Below, in pieces: positions 42,753-52,290 of a DNA stretch of 64,000 nucleotides (its first letter is position 1; every line of letters begins with the position of its first letter). A model generated the notes under the pieces. That model ran no database searches. It was given only the letters and a program-made list of their open reading frames with translations, and was not told the DNA's origin. A program made the position numbers and the translations under genes. The DNA comes from Aeromicrobium wangtongii (lineage in GTDB: Bacteria > Actinomycetota > Actinomycetes > Propionibacteriales > Nocardioidaceae). The stretch spans positions 434,001-498,000 of the forward strand of contig NZ_CP102173.1 in the NCBI RefSeq assembly GCF_024584515.1, given 5' to 3'.

Positions 42753-44369
42753 ATGACCAGCCAGGTCGAACACCACACCGATGACGACGACAAGATCACT
42801 CCGGAGCTGCTGAAGATCGCCGGCGTGGTGGTGCTCGGCGCCATCATGTCGATCCTCGACGTGACCGTCGTCAACGTCGCCCTTCCCACCTTCCAGACCG
42901 AGCTGTCCAGCAATGGCGAGCCGCTGGCGTACTCGACCGTCGCCTGGACCGCGACGGCCTACATGCTGGCGCTGGCCGCCGTCATCCCGTTGACCGGATG
43001 GGCCGCGGACCGCTTCGGCACCAAGCGGCTCTACATGACCGCGATCACCCTGTTCACGATCGGCTCGCTGGCGTGCGCGACGGCGTGGAACATCGAGGCG
43101 CTCATCGGCTTCCGGGTGCTCCAGGGTCTCGGCGGCGGCATGCTGATGCCGCTGGGCATGACGATCATGACCAAGGCCGCCGGCCCGCACCGCATGGGTC
43201 GCCTGATGGCGATCCTGGGCGTGCCGATGCTGCTGGGCCCGATCCTCGGCCCGATCATCGGCGGCGTCCTGATCGACGCTGCCTCGTGGCACTGGGTGTT
43301 CCTGATCAACCTGCCCATCGGCATCATCGGCCTGGTCCTCGCGGCCCGCGTGCTGCCCAAGGACGCCCCGGAGCCGACTGAGGCCCTCGACGTCATCGGC
43401 ATGATCCTGCTGTCGCCCGGCCTGGCCGCGCTGCTGTACGGCGTCTCCTCGATCCCCGAGGAGGGCACCGTCCTGGCGACCAAGGTCCTGGCCCCGGCCA
43501 TCATCGGCCTCGCGCTGATCATCGGATTCGTGTTCTGGTCGTTCAAGCCCAAGCACCCCCTGCTGGACCTGCGCCTGTTCAAGGACCGCAACCTGACGCT
43601 GTCGGTCATCACGATGTTCCTGTTCGCGTCCGCGTTCTTCGGCGCGCTGCTGCTGGTGCCCACGTACTTCCAGCAGGTGGACGGCTACTCGGTCAAGAAG
43701 GCCGGCCTGCTGATCGCAGCGCAGGGTGTCGGCGCGATGCTCACGATGCCGATCGCCGGTGCGTTGAGCGACCGGATCCCCGTCGGGCGCATCGTCCCGT
43801 TCGGCTTCCTGGGCATCCTGGTCGGCCTGTGGGGCGTCGCGGAGAGCACCGCCCCGGAGACGTCCGACTGGACGATCATGGCGTGGCTGTTCGTGACCGG
43901 GCTCGGCATGGGCGCCACGATGATGCCGCTGTTCACTGCGGCGCTCAGGACGCTCAAGGCCACGGATGTGGCCCGCGGCTCGACGCTGCTGAACGTGACG
44001 CAGCAGGTCGCCAGCGCCGCCGGCATCGCGACGATCTCGGTCGTGCTGACCAACGGCATGAAGGCCGGTGCCATCATCCCCGGATCGGACCAGATCCCCG
44101 GTGTCGAGGAGGGTCTGACGCCCGCCCAGCTGGCGGCCGGCTCGCACACCGAGCGGGGCGCGCAACTCGTCGACACGCTCAAGGTGCCCGGCTCGGTCCT
44201 GCAGGACGGCTTCAACGACCTGGCCGACGCCTTCTCGACGTCCTACTGGGTGGCCTTCGCCGTCCTGCTGGTGACCCTGATCCCGGTGGCCTTCCTGCCT
44301 CGCAGGCGGCAGGAGTCGAATCTGCAGGACGGTGAGGACGGCGTCACCCCGCCGATCATGATGCACTGA
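42753..44369 (+). CDS. MFS multidrug exporter, DHA2 (EmrB/QacA) family
   Basis: 538 residues from ATG 42753 with AGGAG upstream. An acidic tail (HHTDDDDK) precedes 14 helices; the DHA2 motif LDVTVVNVALPTF lies in helix 1 and LGGGMLMPLGMTI in helix 4-5. Substrate unknown. The 270-bp upstream region has a likely -10 (TAGCAT, 42622-42627) and an ORF-like stretch ending at 42756 in ATGA overlap with this gene, but lacking a start codon. A hairpin terminator follows. Confidence 0.87.
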   Translation: MTSQVEHHTDDDDKITPELLKIAGVVVLGAIMSILDVTVVNVALPTFQTELSSNGEPLAYSTVAWTATAYMLALAAVIPLTGWAADRFGTKRLYMTAITLFTIGSLACATAWNIEALIGFRVLQGLGGGMLMPLGMTIMTKAAGPHRMGRLMAILGVPMLLGPILGPIIGGVLIDAASWHWVFLINLPIGIIGLVLAARVLPKDAPEPTEALDVIGMILLSPGLAALLYGVSSIPEEGTVLATKVLAPAIIGLALIIGFVFWSFKPKHPLLDLRLFKDRNLTLSVITMFLFASAFFGALLLVPTYFQQVDGYSVKKAGLLIAAQGVGAMLTMPIAGALSDRIPVGRIVPFGFLGILVGLWGVAESTAPETSDWTIMAWLFVTGLGMGATMMPLFTAALRTLKATDVARGSTLLNVTQQVASAAGIATISVVLTNGMKAGAIIPGSDQIPGVEEGLTPAQLAAGSHTERGAQLVDTLKVPGSVLQDGFNDLADAFSTSYWVAFAVLLVTLIPVAFLPRRRQESNLQDGEDGVTPPIMMH

Positions 44370-44384
44370 TCGACCGCTGACACG

Positions 44385-44413
44385 AGGGCCCTGCCGGTAT
44401 CCGGCGGGGCCCT
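44385..44413 (+). terminator. Hairpin terminator after exporter gene
   Basis: A 13-bp stem with one T-G wobble (AGGGCCCTGCCGG / CCGGCGGGGCCCT) and TAT loop begins 16 bp past the stop. Confidence 0.75.
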
Positions 44414-44494
44414 TGGCGTTCCTCGGGTGTGATCCGCATTACGGTGTCACCTGTCGGGGGACGCGCGAGCCCGCGGCGAGGAGGTACGACGCCC

Positions 44495-46006
44495 ATGATC
44501 GGCTCGAGCACCGTCGACGGCATGCTGCGCCGCAGCGCCGCCCGCCACCCCGACCGCACCGCCCTGCTGTTCGCCGACCGCACGTGGACCTACGCGCAGC
44601 TGGACGACGCCGTGACGCGTGCAGCGGGCGTGCTGCTCGAGCTCGGACTGGAACGGGGCGACCGGGTCGCGACCTATGGACGGAACTCCGATGCGTACCT
44701 GCTGGCCTACCTGGGATGCGCGCGAGCCGGCCTGGTGCACGTGCCGATCAACTACGCACTGACGGGGGAGGAGCTGGCGTACCTCGTCGCCGACTCCGGC
44801 AGCCGCGCCGTCCTGGTCGACCCGTCGCTGCGTCCCGCGCTGGACGCCGCGCGGCTGTCGGTGCGGACGGTCCTGGCGCTGCGCGACGAGGACGACTCGC
44901 TGCTGACCAGGGCATCGCAGGGACCCGTCGCGGAGCTCGACGTCGACGTGGCCGACTCCGACCTGGTGCAGCTGCTCTACACATCGGGCACCACCTCGCG
45001 ACCCAAGGGTGCGATGATGACGCACCGGTCGCTGGTGCACGAGTACCTCTCGTCGATCGTCGGCCTGGATCTCACCGAGACCGACGAGCCGCTGCACCCC
45101 ATGCCGCTGTACCACTCGGCCGGCATGCACGTGTTCCTGATGCCGTACCTGGCCGTGGGTGCCACGAACCACCTGATGGAGGCCCCGGACATCCCCGAGA
45201 TCCTCCGGCTGGTCGAGGAGCGGGGCCTGCGGTCGTTGTTCCTGGCCCCGACCGTCTGGGTTCCGCTGGCGCAGCACCCGGACTTCGCGACGCGGGACCT
45301 CAGCAGCCTGCGCAAGGCGTTCTACGGGGCGTCGATCATGCCCCAGCCGGTCCTGCTTCGGCTCCAGGACGCGCTGCCCGAGCTGGGCTTCTGGAACTGC
45401 TTCGGCCAGTCCGAGATCGGCCCGCTGGCGACCGTCCTGCGCCCCGAGGAGCACGCCGAGCGATCCGAGTCATGCGGCCGCGCGGTGCTGTTCGTCGAGC
45501 TGCGCGTCGTCGACGAGACCGGCGCGGACGTCCCGCCCGGCGAGGCCGGCGAGGTCGTCTACCGGTCGCCGCAGCTGTGCGAGGGGTACTGGGGCAAGCC
45601 CGAGGAGACCGCTGCGGCGTTCCGGGACGGCTGGTTCCACTCCGGCGACCTGGTGCGGGTCGACGAGCAGGGATACCTGACCGTCGTAGACCGCATCAAG
45701 GACGTCATCAACACTGGCGGGGTGCTGGTCGCGTCCCGAGAGGTCGAGGACGTCCTCTACACGCATCCGGCCGTCGCCGAGGTGGCCGTCATCGGCACGC
45801 CCGACGAGCGCTGGATCGAGGCGGTCACCGCGGTCGTGGTCGTCAAGGAGCCCGTCACGGCCGAGGAGCTGATCGCCCACGCGAAGCAGAGCCTGGCCGG
45901 GTTCAAGGTGCCCAAGCGCATCCACCTCGTGGACGAGCTGCCCCGCAACCAGTCGGGCAAGCTGCTCAAGCGGGTGCTGCGCGACGACCTGGAGCGCGTC
46001 GACTGA
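44495..46006 (+). CDS. Acyl-CoA synthetase (AMP-forming)
   Basis: 503 residues from ATG 44495 preceded by GAGGAGG. AMP-binding motif LLYTSGTTSRPKGAMMTH (about 161-178), the FWNCFGQSE adenine pocket, YWGKPEETAA and FRDGWFHSGDL hinge, and the catalytic Lys in NQSGKLLKR near the C terminus are intact. It activates a fatty or aromatic acid to the CoA ester. It is convergent with the SDR gene by 5 bp. The exact substrate cannot be assigned. Confidence 0.9.
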   Translation: MIGSSTVDGMLRRSAARHPDRTALLFADRTWTYAQLDDAVTRAAGVLLELGLERGDRVATYGRNSDAYLLAYLGCARAGLVHVPINYALTGEELAYLVADSGSRAVLVDPSLRPALDAARLSVRTVLALRDEDDSLLTRASQGPVAELDVDVADSDLVQLLYTSGTTSRPKGAMMTHRSLVHEYLSSIVGLDLTETDEPLHPMPLYHSAGMHVFLMPYLAVGATNHLMEAPDIPEILRLVEERGLRSLFLAPTVWVPLAQHPDFATRDLSSLRKAFYGASIMPQPVLLRLQDALPELGFWNCFGQSEIGPLATVLRPEEHAERSESCGRAVLFVELRVVDETGADVPPGEAGEVVYRSPQLCEGYWGKPEETAAAFRDGWFHSGDLVRVDEQGYLTVVDRIKDVINTGGVLVASREVEDVLYTHPAVAEVAVIGTPDERWIEAVTAVVVVKEPVTAEELIAHAKQSLAGFKVPKRIHLVDELPRNQSGKLLKRVLRDDLERVD

Positions 46007-46011
46007 GGTGC

Positions 46012-46749
46012 TCAGCCCTCGCGGTGCACCTTGTGCGGCGCCGCCTGGGCCAATGGCTTGAGCACCATCAGGTCAATGTTGACGTGGGCCGGACGCGTCG
46101 CGACCCAGACGATCGCATCGGCGATGTCCTCGGCCACCAAGGGGGCGTCGACCCCGGCGTAGACGGCATCGGCACGGCCGGGGTCGCCGCCGAAGCGGTT
46201 GAGGCTGAACTCGTCGGTGCGGACCATGCCGGGCGCGATCTCGGTGACCCGGACGGGCTGGCCGTTGAGCTCGAGCCGCAGCGTCTCGGTCATCGCGGCG
46301 ACCCCGTGCTTGGCCGCGACGTAGCCGCCGCCGCCCTCGTAGGGCGTGTGCCCCGCGATCGAGCCGAGATTGACCAGGGTGCCGGCGCCGCTGGCCACGA
46401 GGGCGGGCAGCAGGGCGCGGGTCACGTGCAGGGTGCCGATGACGTTGACCTCGTACATCCGGCGCCAGTCGTCCGGATCGGACGCCGCAACGGGATCGGT
46501 GCCGATCGCGCCGCCGGCGTTGTTCAGCAGCAGGTCCAGCGTCGGTCCGACCGCCTCGGCGAGGGATGCGACCTGGGCCTCGTCGGTGACGTCGCAGCTG
46601 ACCGCGGTGCCGCCGATCTCGGCAGCGAGGGCCTCGATGCGGTCGGTGCGGCGGGCGACACAGAACACGTGGAAGCCGGATGCGGCCAGGGCGCGGGCCG
46701 TGGCGGCCCCGATCCCGCTGCTGGCTCCGGTCACGACGGCGGTGGGCAT
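46012..46749 (-). CDS. Short-chain dehydrogenase/reductase, YdfG-like
   Basis: 245 residues from ATG 46749. NADP motif [15 protein letters not shown] (7-21), NNAGG, a serine in NLGSIAGH and the catalytic YVAAK are present; [12 protein letters not shown] follows. It likely oxidises 3-hydroxy acids or serine-type alcohols with NADP, as YdfG does. Single gene, divergent from mshA with about 97 bp between. Confidence 0.88.
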   Translation of the reverse strand: MPTAVVTGASSGIGAATARALAASGFHVFCVARRTDRIEALAAEIGGTAVSCDVTDEAQVASLAEAVGPTLDLLLNNAGGAIGTDPVAASDPDDWRRMYEVNVIGTLHVTRALLPALVASGAGTLVNLGSIAGHTPYEGGGGYVAAKHGVAAMTETLRLELNGQPVRVTEIAPGMVRTDEFSLNRFGGDPGRADAVYAGVDAPLVAEDIADAIVWVATRPAHVNIDLMVLKPLAQAAPHKVHREG

Positions 46750-46846
46750 GGGCCCATCGTGGCAGACCCCGCCTCGGGCGTGCACGCAGACTGAGGAGGT
46801 GGGACTGGGAGGCGGGTGGGACGATGGAGCCGAAAGGCGGGTGCAC

Positions 46847-48100
46847 ATGCTCAGGCGAATCGCGATGCTCTCGGCGCACACGTCCCCGCTCGACCAGCCG
46901 GGCAACGGTGACGCTGGCGGCATGAACGTCTACGTGCTCGAGCTGTCCCGTCAGCTGGCGGCACGCGGCATCGAGGTCGAGATCTTCACCCGCGCGACCT
47001 CTCGCCACCAGCCCGATGTCGTGGACCCCGAGCCCGGCATCCGGGTCCACCACGTGGCGGCCGGACCCTTCGAGGGCCTGGTCAAGAACGACCTGCCGTC
47101 GCAGCTGTGCTCCTTCGTGCGCGACGTGCTGCGCGCCGAGGTCGAGCGCGAGCCGGGGCACTTCGACCTGGTCCACTCGCACTACTGGCTGTCCGGTCAG
47201 GTCGGCACGGTCGCCCGCGAGCGGTGGAACGTCCCGCTGGTGCACACCATGCACACCATGGCCAAGGTCAAGAACGCGATGCTCGCCGAGGGCGACGCCG
47301 CCGAGCCGATGGGCCGTGTCTACGGCGAGGAGGAGATCGTCCGGCTCGCCGACCGGCTGATCGCCAACACCGAGGAGGAGCGCCGCGAGCTCATCGAGCT
47401 GTACGGCGCCGATCCCGAGCGGGTGGCGGTCGTGCACCCCGGCGTGGACATCGAGGTGTTCCGTGCCGGGCGTCAACGCGAGGCCCGCCGGCTCCTGGGC
47501 ATCCCCGAGGACGCCGCGCTGGTGCTGTTCGCGGGACGCATCCAGCCGCTGAAGGCGCCCGATGTGGTGATCCGGGCCGCGGCGATCATGCTCGAGCGCG
47601 ATCCGTCGTTGCGCGACCGGCTCATGGTGGCCGTCGTGGGTGGCGCGTCCGGATCGGGCCTCGAGCGTCCGAGCGCGCTGGCCGAGCTCAGCGCCGAGCT
47701 GGGGGTCCAGGACGTCGTGCGGTTCGTCCCGACGGTCGGCCAGCGTGAGCTCGCCGACTGGTACGCCGCGGCGTCCGTCGCGTGCGTCCCGTCGCACAAC
47801 GAGTCCTTCGGCCTGGTCGCGATCGAGGCGCAGGCCTGCGGGACGCCCGTCGTGGCCGCCCGGGTCGGCGGTCTGACGACCGCGGTGTCCGACGGGGTGA
47901 GCGGCATCCTGATCGACGGCCACGACCCCGCCGACTACGCCTCGGCCCTGCACCCGCTGCTGACCGATCCCGGGCTGCGTGAGGCGATGAGCCACAAGGC
48001 CGTGCGCCACGCCGAGGGATTCGGCTGGGACGTCACCGCCGACCGCACGCTCGCCGTCTACGACCAGGCCATCACGACCCACAGGGAGTTCCACGCATGA
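46847..48100 (+). CDS. mshA: D-inositol-3-phosphate glycosyltransferase (mycothiol step 1)
   Basis: 417 residues from ATG 46847 (an in-frame GTG lies two codons before). GT4-family motifs: [16 protein letters not shown] near the N terminus, [22 protein letters not shown] and the nucleotide-binding [20 protein letters not shown]. It joins N-acetylglucosamine to inositol phosphate to begin mycothiol synthesis. It is followed by the YbjN-like gene (4-bp overlap), as in mycobacteria. Confidence 0.95.
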   Translation: MLRRIAMLSAHTSPLDQPGNGDAGGMNVYVLELSRQLAARGIEVEIFTRATSRHQPDVVDPEPGIRVHHVAAGPFEGLVKNDLPSQLCSFVRDVLRAEVEREPGHFDLVHSHYWLSGQVGTVARERWNVPLVHTMHTMAKVKNAMLAEGDAAEPMGRVYGEEEIVRLADRLIANTEEERRELIELYGADPERVAVVHPGVDIEVFRAGRQREARRLLGIPEDAALVLFAGRIQPLKAPDVVIRAAAIMLERDPSLRDRLMVAVVGGASGSGLERPSALAELSAELGVQDVVRFVPTVGQRELADWYAAASVACVPSHNESFGLVAIEAQACGTPVVAARVGGLTTAVSDGVSGILIDGHDPADYASALHPLLTDPGLREAMSHKAVRHAEGFGWDVTADRTLAVYDQAITTHREFHA

Positions 48101-48579
48101 CCGAGCCCGTCCGCAGCACCATCGTCGACGCCCTCGAGGCGGCCGACCTGGCGTACACCGAGCACCAGCCGGGGACGTTCGAGGTCACCCTGCCGGGCGA
48201 GCGCAAGCTGCAGACCACGTGCCGCCTCGAGGTCGGCAAGCACGCGCTGGGCATCCACGCCTTCGTCGTCCGCAACCCGGACGAGAACCACCAGGTGGTC
48301 TACCGCTGGCTGCTGGAGCGGAACCTGAAGATGTACGGGGTCGCCTTCGCGGTCGACTCGTCCGGCGACATCTACCTCGACGGACGGATGCCGCTGCACG
48401 CCGTCACGACCGAGGAGGTCGACCGGCTGCTCGGCGCCGTCCTGACCTACGCCGACGAGTCGTTCAACACGATCCTGGAGCTCGGCTTCGCCAGCTCCAT
48501 CCGCAAGGAGTGGGAGTGGCGGGAGTCGCGGGGCGAGTCGACCCGCAACCTCGACGCCTTCAAGCACCTCAAGCCGTGA
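48097..48579 (+). CDS. YbjN-domain protein (Rv0487-like)
   Basis: 160 residues, start overlapping mshA by 4 bp (ATGA). Single alpha/beta domain of the YbjN/type III chaperone-like fold, with the conserved [24 protein letters not shown] stretch (about 56-79). Always found after mshA in actinobacteria, so a link to mycothiol synthesis or its enzyme stability is plausible but unproven. Confidence 0.85.
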   Translation: MTEPVRSTIVDALEAADLAYTEHQPGTFEVTLPGERKLQTTCRLEVGKHALGIHAFVVRNPDENHQVVYRWLLERNLKMYGVAFAVDSSGDIYLDGRMPLHAVTTEEVDRLLGAVLTYADESFNTILELGFASSIRKEWEWRESRGESTRNLDAFKHLKP

Positions 48580-48640
48580 GCGACGGACATCGGCGGCCGG
48601 GCCTCGCGGCACGGACCCGATCTCGCGTAGCGTTGGCGCC

Positions 48641-49321
48641 GTGAAAGCCATCGTGTTCGCCGACGTGACAGACCCGTGGGCGTACATCGGGGCGACCCGG
48701 TTCGAGCGTGCAGCGGCGATGTTCTCGATCCTGACCGGTGAGCCGATCGAGATGACGTTGCGCGCCTTCCAGGTCGAGCCGGATGCGCCCAGCGACGGCC
48801 GGTTGCTCATGGAGGCGCTCGAGCAACGTCTCGGCGGCCGCGACAAGGTCGAGCTGGTCAACGCGCAGGTGACCGCCGCGGCCCGCATCACCGGCATCGA
48901 CCTGAACTTCGAGGAAGCCGTCGAGGCCAACTCCTTCGATGCGTGGCGGTTGCTGACGTGGGCGGACGAGGCCGGTCCCGGTCTCCAGCGCGACCTGGCC
49001 CACCAGCTGTGGCGGGCGCACTTCCTCGAAGGTGCCGACATCGCGGACCCGTTCACGCTGGCGACCCGCGCCGGGCTCGTGGGCCTGGAGCTCGAGACGG
49101 CCGAGGCGCTCCTGGCCAGCGCCGAGTACGCCGAGGAGGTCCTCACCCAGGTCGCCACCGGGGAGGCCCTGGGCATCACGCAGCTGCCGTTCGTCGTGAT
49201 CGAGCAGCAGTGGACGCTGGCGGGCATCCACTCGCAGAACGACTACGTGCAGGCGATCAGCCAGATCTACTCGGAGTGGAAGGCCGGCGAGGAGCCGGAC
49301 GGCCCGGGAGCGGCGGGCTAG
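48641..49321 (+). CDS. DsbA-like oxidoreductase-fold protein (FrnE family)
   Basis: 226 residues, GTG start just after TAGCGT (48628-48633), so probably leaderless. Thioredoxin-like fold with a long helical insertion. The active site reads [10 protein letters not shown] where FrnE proteins have DPWCYIG, so the redox cysteine is replaced (Ala14), and no other CXXC is seen. It may act as a glutathione/mycothiol transferase-type isomerase rather than a dithiol oxidase. Context next to mshA fits a mycothiol-dependent role, as inference. Confidence 0.8.
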   Translation: MKAIVFADVTDPWAYIGATRFERAAAMFSILTGEPIEMTLRAFQVEPDAPSDGRLLMEALEQRLGGRDKVELVNAQVTAAARITGIDLNFEEAVEANSFDAWRLLTWADEAGPGLQRDLAHQLWRAHFLEGADIADPFTLATRAGLVGLELETAEALLASAEYAEEVLTQVATGEALGITQLPFVVIEQQWTLAGIHSQNDYVQAISQIYSEWKAGEEPDGPGAAG

Positions 49322-49365
49322 AGCCCACCACCCTTGGGGGCCGAGGAGGTAATAGGCTCACCTCC

Positions 49366-50109
49366 ATGAGCACCTTGATCCTGCTGCGCCATGGCCACAG
49401 CGAGTGGAACGCCAAGAACCTGTTCACCGGATGGGTCGACGTCGACCTGAACGAGCAGGGCGTCGCCGAAGCCGTGAAGGGTGCCCAGATGCTGGCCGAG
49501 GCCGGCCTGGCCCCCGACGTCTCGCACACCTCGTTGCTGCGCCGCGCGATCCGCACCTCCCAGATCGTGCTGGACGGCATCGACCGCCACTGGATCCCGG
49601 TGAAGCGTTCGTGGCGCCTGAACGAGCGCCACTACGGTGCGCTGCAGGGCAAGGACAAGAAGGCGACCCTCGCCGAGTACGGCGAGGAGCAGTTCATGAC
49701 GTGGCGTCGTTCGTACAACACCCCGCCGCCGCCGCTGGCCGATGACTCGGAGTTCAGCCAGGCCGAGGACCAGCGGTACGCAGCGCTGCCCGACGAGCTG
49801 CTGCCGCGCACGGAGTGCCTCGCGGACGTCCTCGACCGCATGCTGCCGTACTGGTACGACGCGATCGTCCCCGATCTGCTCGACGACAAGGTCGTCCTGG
49901 TGACGGCCCACGGCAACTCGCTGCGGGCGCTGGTCAAGCACCTCGACGGCCTGGGTGAGGACGAGGTCGTCGGGCTGAACATCCCCACCGGCATCCCGCT
50001 GGTCTACGAGCTGGACGCCGATCTCAAGCCCATCGTCAAGGGTGGCCAGTACCTCGACCCCGCAGCCGCCGAGGCCGCCATCGCCGCGGTCGCCAACCAG
50101 GGCCGCTGA
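49366..50109 (+). CDS. gpmA: 2,3-bisphosphoglycerate-dependent phosphoglycerate mutase
   Basis: 247 residues. The catalytic RHGHSEWN (8-15) with phospho-His11, [12 protein letters not shown] and the second His in [11 protein letters not shown] are intact. It interconverts 3- and 2-phosphoglycerate in glycolysis. ATG is 7 bp after TAGGCT (49353-49358), suggesting a leaderless mRNA, although a GGAGGT lies further upstream. It precedes regX3-senX3 as in mycobacteria, but in convergent orientation with a repeat array between. Confidence 0.95.
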   Translation: MSTLILLRHGHSEWNAKNLFTGWVDVDLNEQGVAEAVKGAQMLAEAGLAPDVSHTSLLRRAIRTSQIVLDGIDRHWIPVKRSWRLNERHYGALQGKDKKATLAEYGEEQFMTWRRSYNTPPPPLADDSEFSQAEDQRYAALPDELLPRTECLADVLDRMLPYWYDAIVPDLLDDKVVLVTAHGNSLRALVKHLDGLGEDEVVGLNIPTGIPLVYELDADLKPIVKGGQYLDPAAAEAAIAAVANQGR

Positions 50110-50131
50110 CCCCGCCCCCACCCCCATCCGC

Positions 50132-50347
50132 TGACGCGTGGGTTACGTCGGCTGAGGCGTGGGTTGCGCACGCTGAGGCGTGGGTTGCGTCGGCTGAGGC
50201 GTGGGTTGCGTCGTCCGTGCGTCGTACGCAAGCCACGCGTCATGGTGCATAACCCACGCGTCGGGATGCGTAAGCCACGCGTCGGCGTGCATAACCCACG
50301 CGTCGGCGTGCGTAAGCCACGCGTCGGCGTGTGTAAGCCACGCGTCA
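50132..50347. repeat. 21-bp tandem repeats in two opposed blocks between gpmA and regX3
   Basis: Four direct units of TGAGGCGTGGGTTGCGTCGGC-type sequence (50132 to about 50213) are followed by six units of the reverse complement type (AAGCCACGCGTCGG) up to 50347, where the last unit supplies the regX3 stop codon. The inversion centre lies near 50215-50225 (GTCGTACGC). It fills the whole convergent gap. Confidence 0.9.
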
Positions 50348-51025
50348 GGCGTCGTACTTGTAGCCGAGGCCGCGGACGGTGGTCAGGATGACCGGATGGG
50401 CGGGGTCGGGCTCGATCTTGGCCCGCAGACGCTTGACGTGCACGTCGAGGGTCTTGGTGTCGCCGACGTAGTCCGCACCCCACACCCGGTCGATCAGCTG
50501 GCCGCGGGTCAGCACGCGTCCGGGATTGCGCAAGAAGAACTCCAGCAGCTCGAACTCCTTGAGCGGGAGCTTCGCGACCTCGCCGTCGACCGTCACGAGG
50601 TGGCGGTCGACGTCCATCCGCACGCGCCCGGCCTCCAGGGCCCCGTGGTCGTCGGCGTCGTCGGTCGTGCCGCGGCGCAGCACCGCACGGATGCGGGCGA
50701 CCAGCTCGCGCGGGGAGTAGGGCTTGGTGACGTAGTCGTCGGCTCCCAGCTCCAGCCCCACGACCTTGTCCACCTCGGTGTCCTTGGCGCTGACCATGAT
50801 GATCGGCACGGACGAGACCTGCCGCAGCGCACGGCACACCTCGGTGCCCGACAGGCCCGGCAGCATGAGGTCGAGCAGGACGATGTCGGCCCCGCCCCGG
50901 TCGAACTCGGTCAGTGCATCCGGTCCGGTCTCCGCGATCGCGACGTCGAACCCCTCCTTGCGCAGCACGTAGGCCAGCGCCTCGCTGTAGCTCGCCTCGT
51001 CCTCGACCACCAGTACCTTGGTCAC
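50345..51025 (-). CDS. regX3: Phosphate-responsive response regulator RegX3/PhoP
   Basis: 226 residues. Receiver domain with phospho-acceptor Asp52 (LLDLMLPG) and a C-terminal OmpR-type winged helix (LPLKEFELLEFFLRNPG, RVWGADYVGDTKTLDVHVKRLRAKI). It overlaps senX3 by 4 bp. It should bind GTTCACC direct repeats (PHO boxes) such as those before pstS and phoU and activate phosphate scavenging. Its stop codon is provided by the intergenic repeat. Confidence 0.94.
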   Translation of the reverse strand: MTKVLVVEDEASYSEALAYVLRKEGFDVAIAETGPDALTEFDRGGADIVLLDLMLPGLSGTEVCRALRQVSSVPIIMVSAKDTEVDKVVGLELGADDYVTKPYSPRELVARIRAVLRRGTTDDADDHGALEAGRVRMDVDRHLVTVDGEVAKLPLKEFELLEFFLRNPGRVLTRGQLIDRVWGADYVGDTKTLDVHVKRLRAKIEPDPAHPVILTTVRGLGYKYDA

Positions 51026-52158
51026 GCGGTCTCCTCATCGATGTCGTTCTGGTGTGCGGGCAGGACGAGGGTGAACGAGGAGCCGAGGCCCGGTTCGCTC
51101 CAGACCTCGACGGTGCCCCCGTTGCTGGCGGCGACGTGCTTGACGATCGACAGGCCGAGACCGGTGCCGCCGGTGGTTCGCGCCCGGGCCGGGTCGACGC
51201 GGTAGAACCGTTCGAAGATCCGGTCCAGCTCGTCGTTGGGGATGCCGATGCCGTTGTCGGTCACGGTGAGCCGGACGTCATCGTCGTCGCGATGGGCGAT
51301 GACGGAGACCCGCGAGCCGTCCGGGCTGTACGTCACGGCGTTCTCGACCAGGTTGCTGACTGCGGCGTGCAGCTCGGATCGGTCGCCGTGGACGAGCAGG
51401 CCGGGCTCGACGGACGTGGCGATCTCGATCTGCTTGTGCTCGGCCTCCGTGGCCGAGTGCTCGCAGGCCTCCGCGACCAGGTCGTCGACCCGGACCGTGG
51501 CGGCCTCGTCGCTGAGGGTGTCGTTCTGCAACCGCGACAGGTCGATGATCTGCTGCACGAGGCGGGTCAGGCGTTCGGCTTCCACGTGCATCCGGCTGGA
51601 GAACCGGGCGACCGCCTCGGGATCGTCCTTGGCCTCGCCGACGGCTTCCGCGAGCAGGGTCAGGGCACCGACGGGAGTCTTGAGCTCGTGGCTGACATTG
51701 GCCACGAAGTCGCGGCGGATGGACTCCACGCGGTGCTCACGGGTGCGGTCATCGGCCAGGACCAGGATGAGGCGTGAGGTCAGGGGTGCGACCCGGGCGT
51801 GGATGTACGAGGTCGTCCCCCGCTTGGGGTGCAGCGCGACCTCGGCCTCGCGCACCTGGCCGTCACGGCGCACCCGGCGTACCAGCGCCATCAGCTCCGG
51901 TGGCTCGAGGCGGTCGTCGGTGATCAGGCCCACTGCGAACGCCGGGGCCGATGCCTGCACGACGGTGTCGGCCGAGTCGATCAGGACAGCGGAGGAGGAC
52001 AGGACCGACAGGACCAGCTCGGCACCCGGAGGGACCACGGGTGTCGTCTCCTCCACGGTCCGCTGCTTCCTCTCGCTGAAGCGCCACAGGTAGGTGACCA
52101 TGGCGCCGATGACTCCGCCGATCGCTCCTGCGATCACGAATCCCGCGCTGGTGTCCAC
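51022..52158 (-). CDS. senX3: Phosphate sensor histidine kinase SenX3/PhoR
   Basis: 378 residues from GTG 52158. One N-terminal membrane helix (about 5-25), a PAS-like linker (about 45-135), HisKA with His157 in SHELKTPVGAL, then N, G1 (DNGIGIP) and G2 (GGTGLGLSIVKH) boxes. With no sizeable outer domain it senses phosphate through Pst/PhoU, as known for SenX3. TACGAT (forward ATCGTA 52165-52170) sets a leaderless start. It is divergent from phoU. Confidence 0.93.
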   Translation of the reverse strand: MDTSAGFVIAGAIGGVIGAMVTYLWRFSERKQRTVEETTPVVPPGAELVLSVLSSSAVLIDSADTVVQASAPAFAVGLITDDRLEPPELMALVRRVRRDGQVREAEVALHPKRGTTSYIHARVAPLTSRLILVLADDRTREHRVESIRRDFVANVSHELKTPVGALTLLAEAVGEAKDDPEAVARFSSRMHVEAERLTRLVQQIIDLSRLQNDTLSDEAATVRVDDLVAEACEHSATEAEHKQIEIATSVEPGLLVHGDRSELHAAVSNLVENAVTYSPDGSRVSVIAHRDDDDVRLTVTDNGIGIPNDELDRIFERFYRVDPARARTTGGTGLGLSIVKHVAASNGGTVEVWSEPGLGSSFTLVLPAHQNDIDEETA

Positions 52159-52164
52159 ACCACG

Positions 52165-52284
52165 ATCGTAGGGGGCGCCCGCACGCGCGGACGTCCGCGT
52201 GGCACGGCGGCGAGGTGGCTTTCCGCTGGCGTTCATGCGCTGTTCACCCGGGGTCGCCGTCCGTTCACCCGGCCTGCCTACGGT
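52165..52284. promoter_or_regulatory. Divergent senX3/phoU promoters with PHO-box-like repeats
   Basis: The minus-strand -10 (TACGAT, 52165-52170) and the plus-strand -10 (TACGGT, 52279-52284) each lie 6-7 bp before the start codons, so both mRNAs should be leaderless. GTTCATG (52231), GTTCACC (52242), a degenerate GGTCGCC (52252) and GTTCACC (52263) form a PHO-box array at 10-11 bp spacing, next to the phoU -10. Confidence 0.7.
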
Positions 52285-52290
52285 CGGAGC

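Noticed and set aside
50132..50347. Possible CRISPR array or origin iterons
   Set aside because: There are no unique spacers, the units are back to back and reversed midway, and no replication gene is near.
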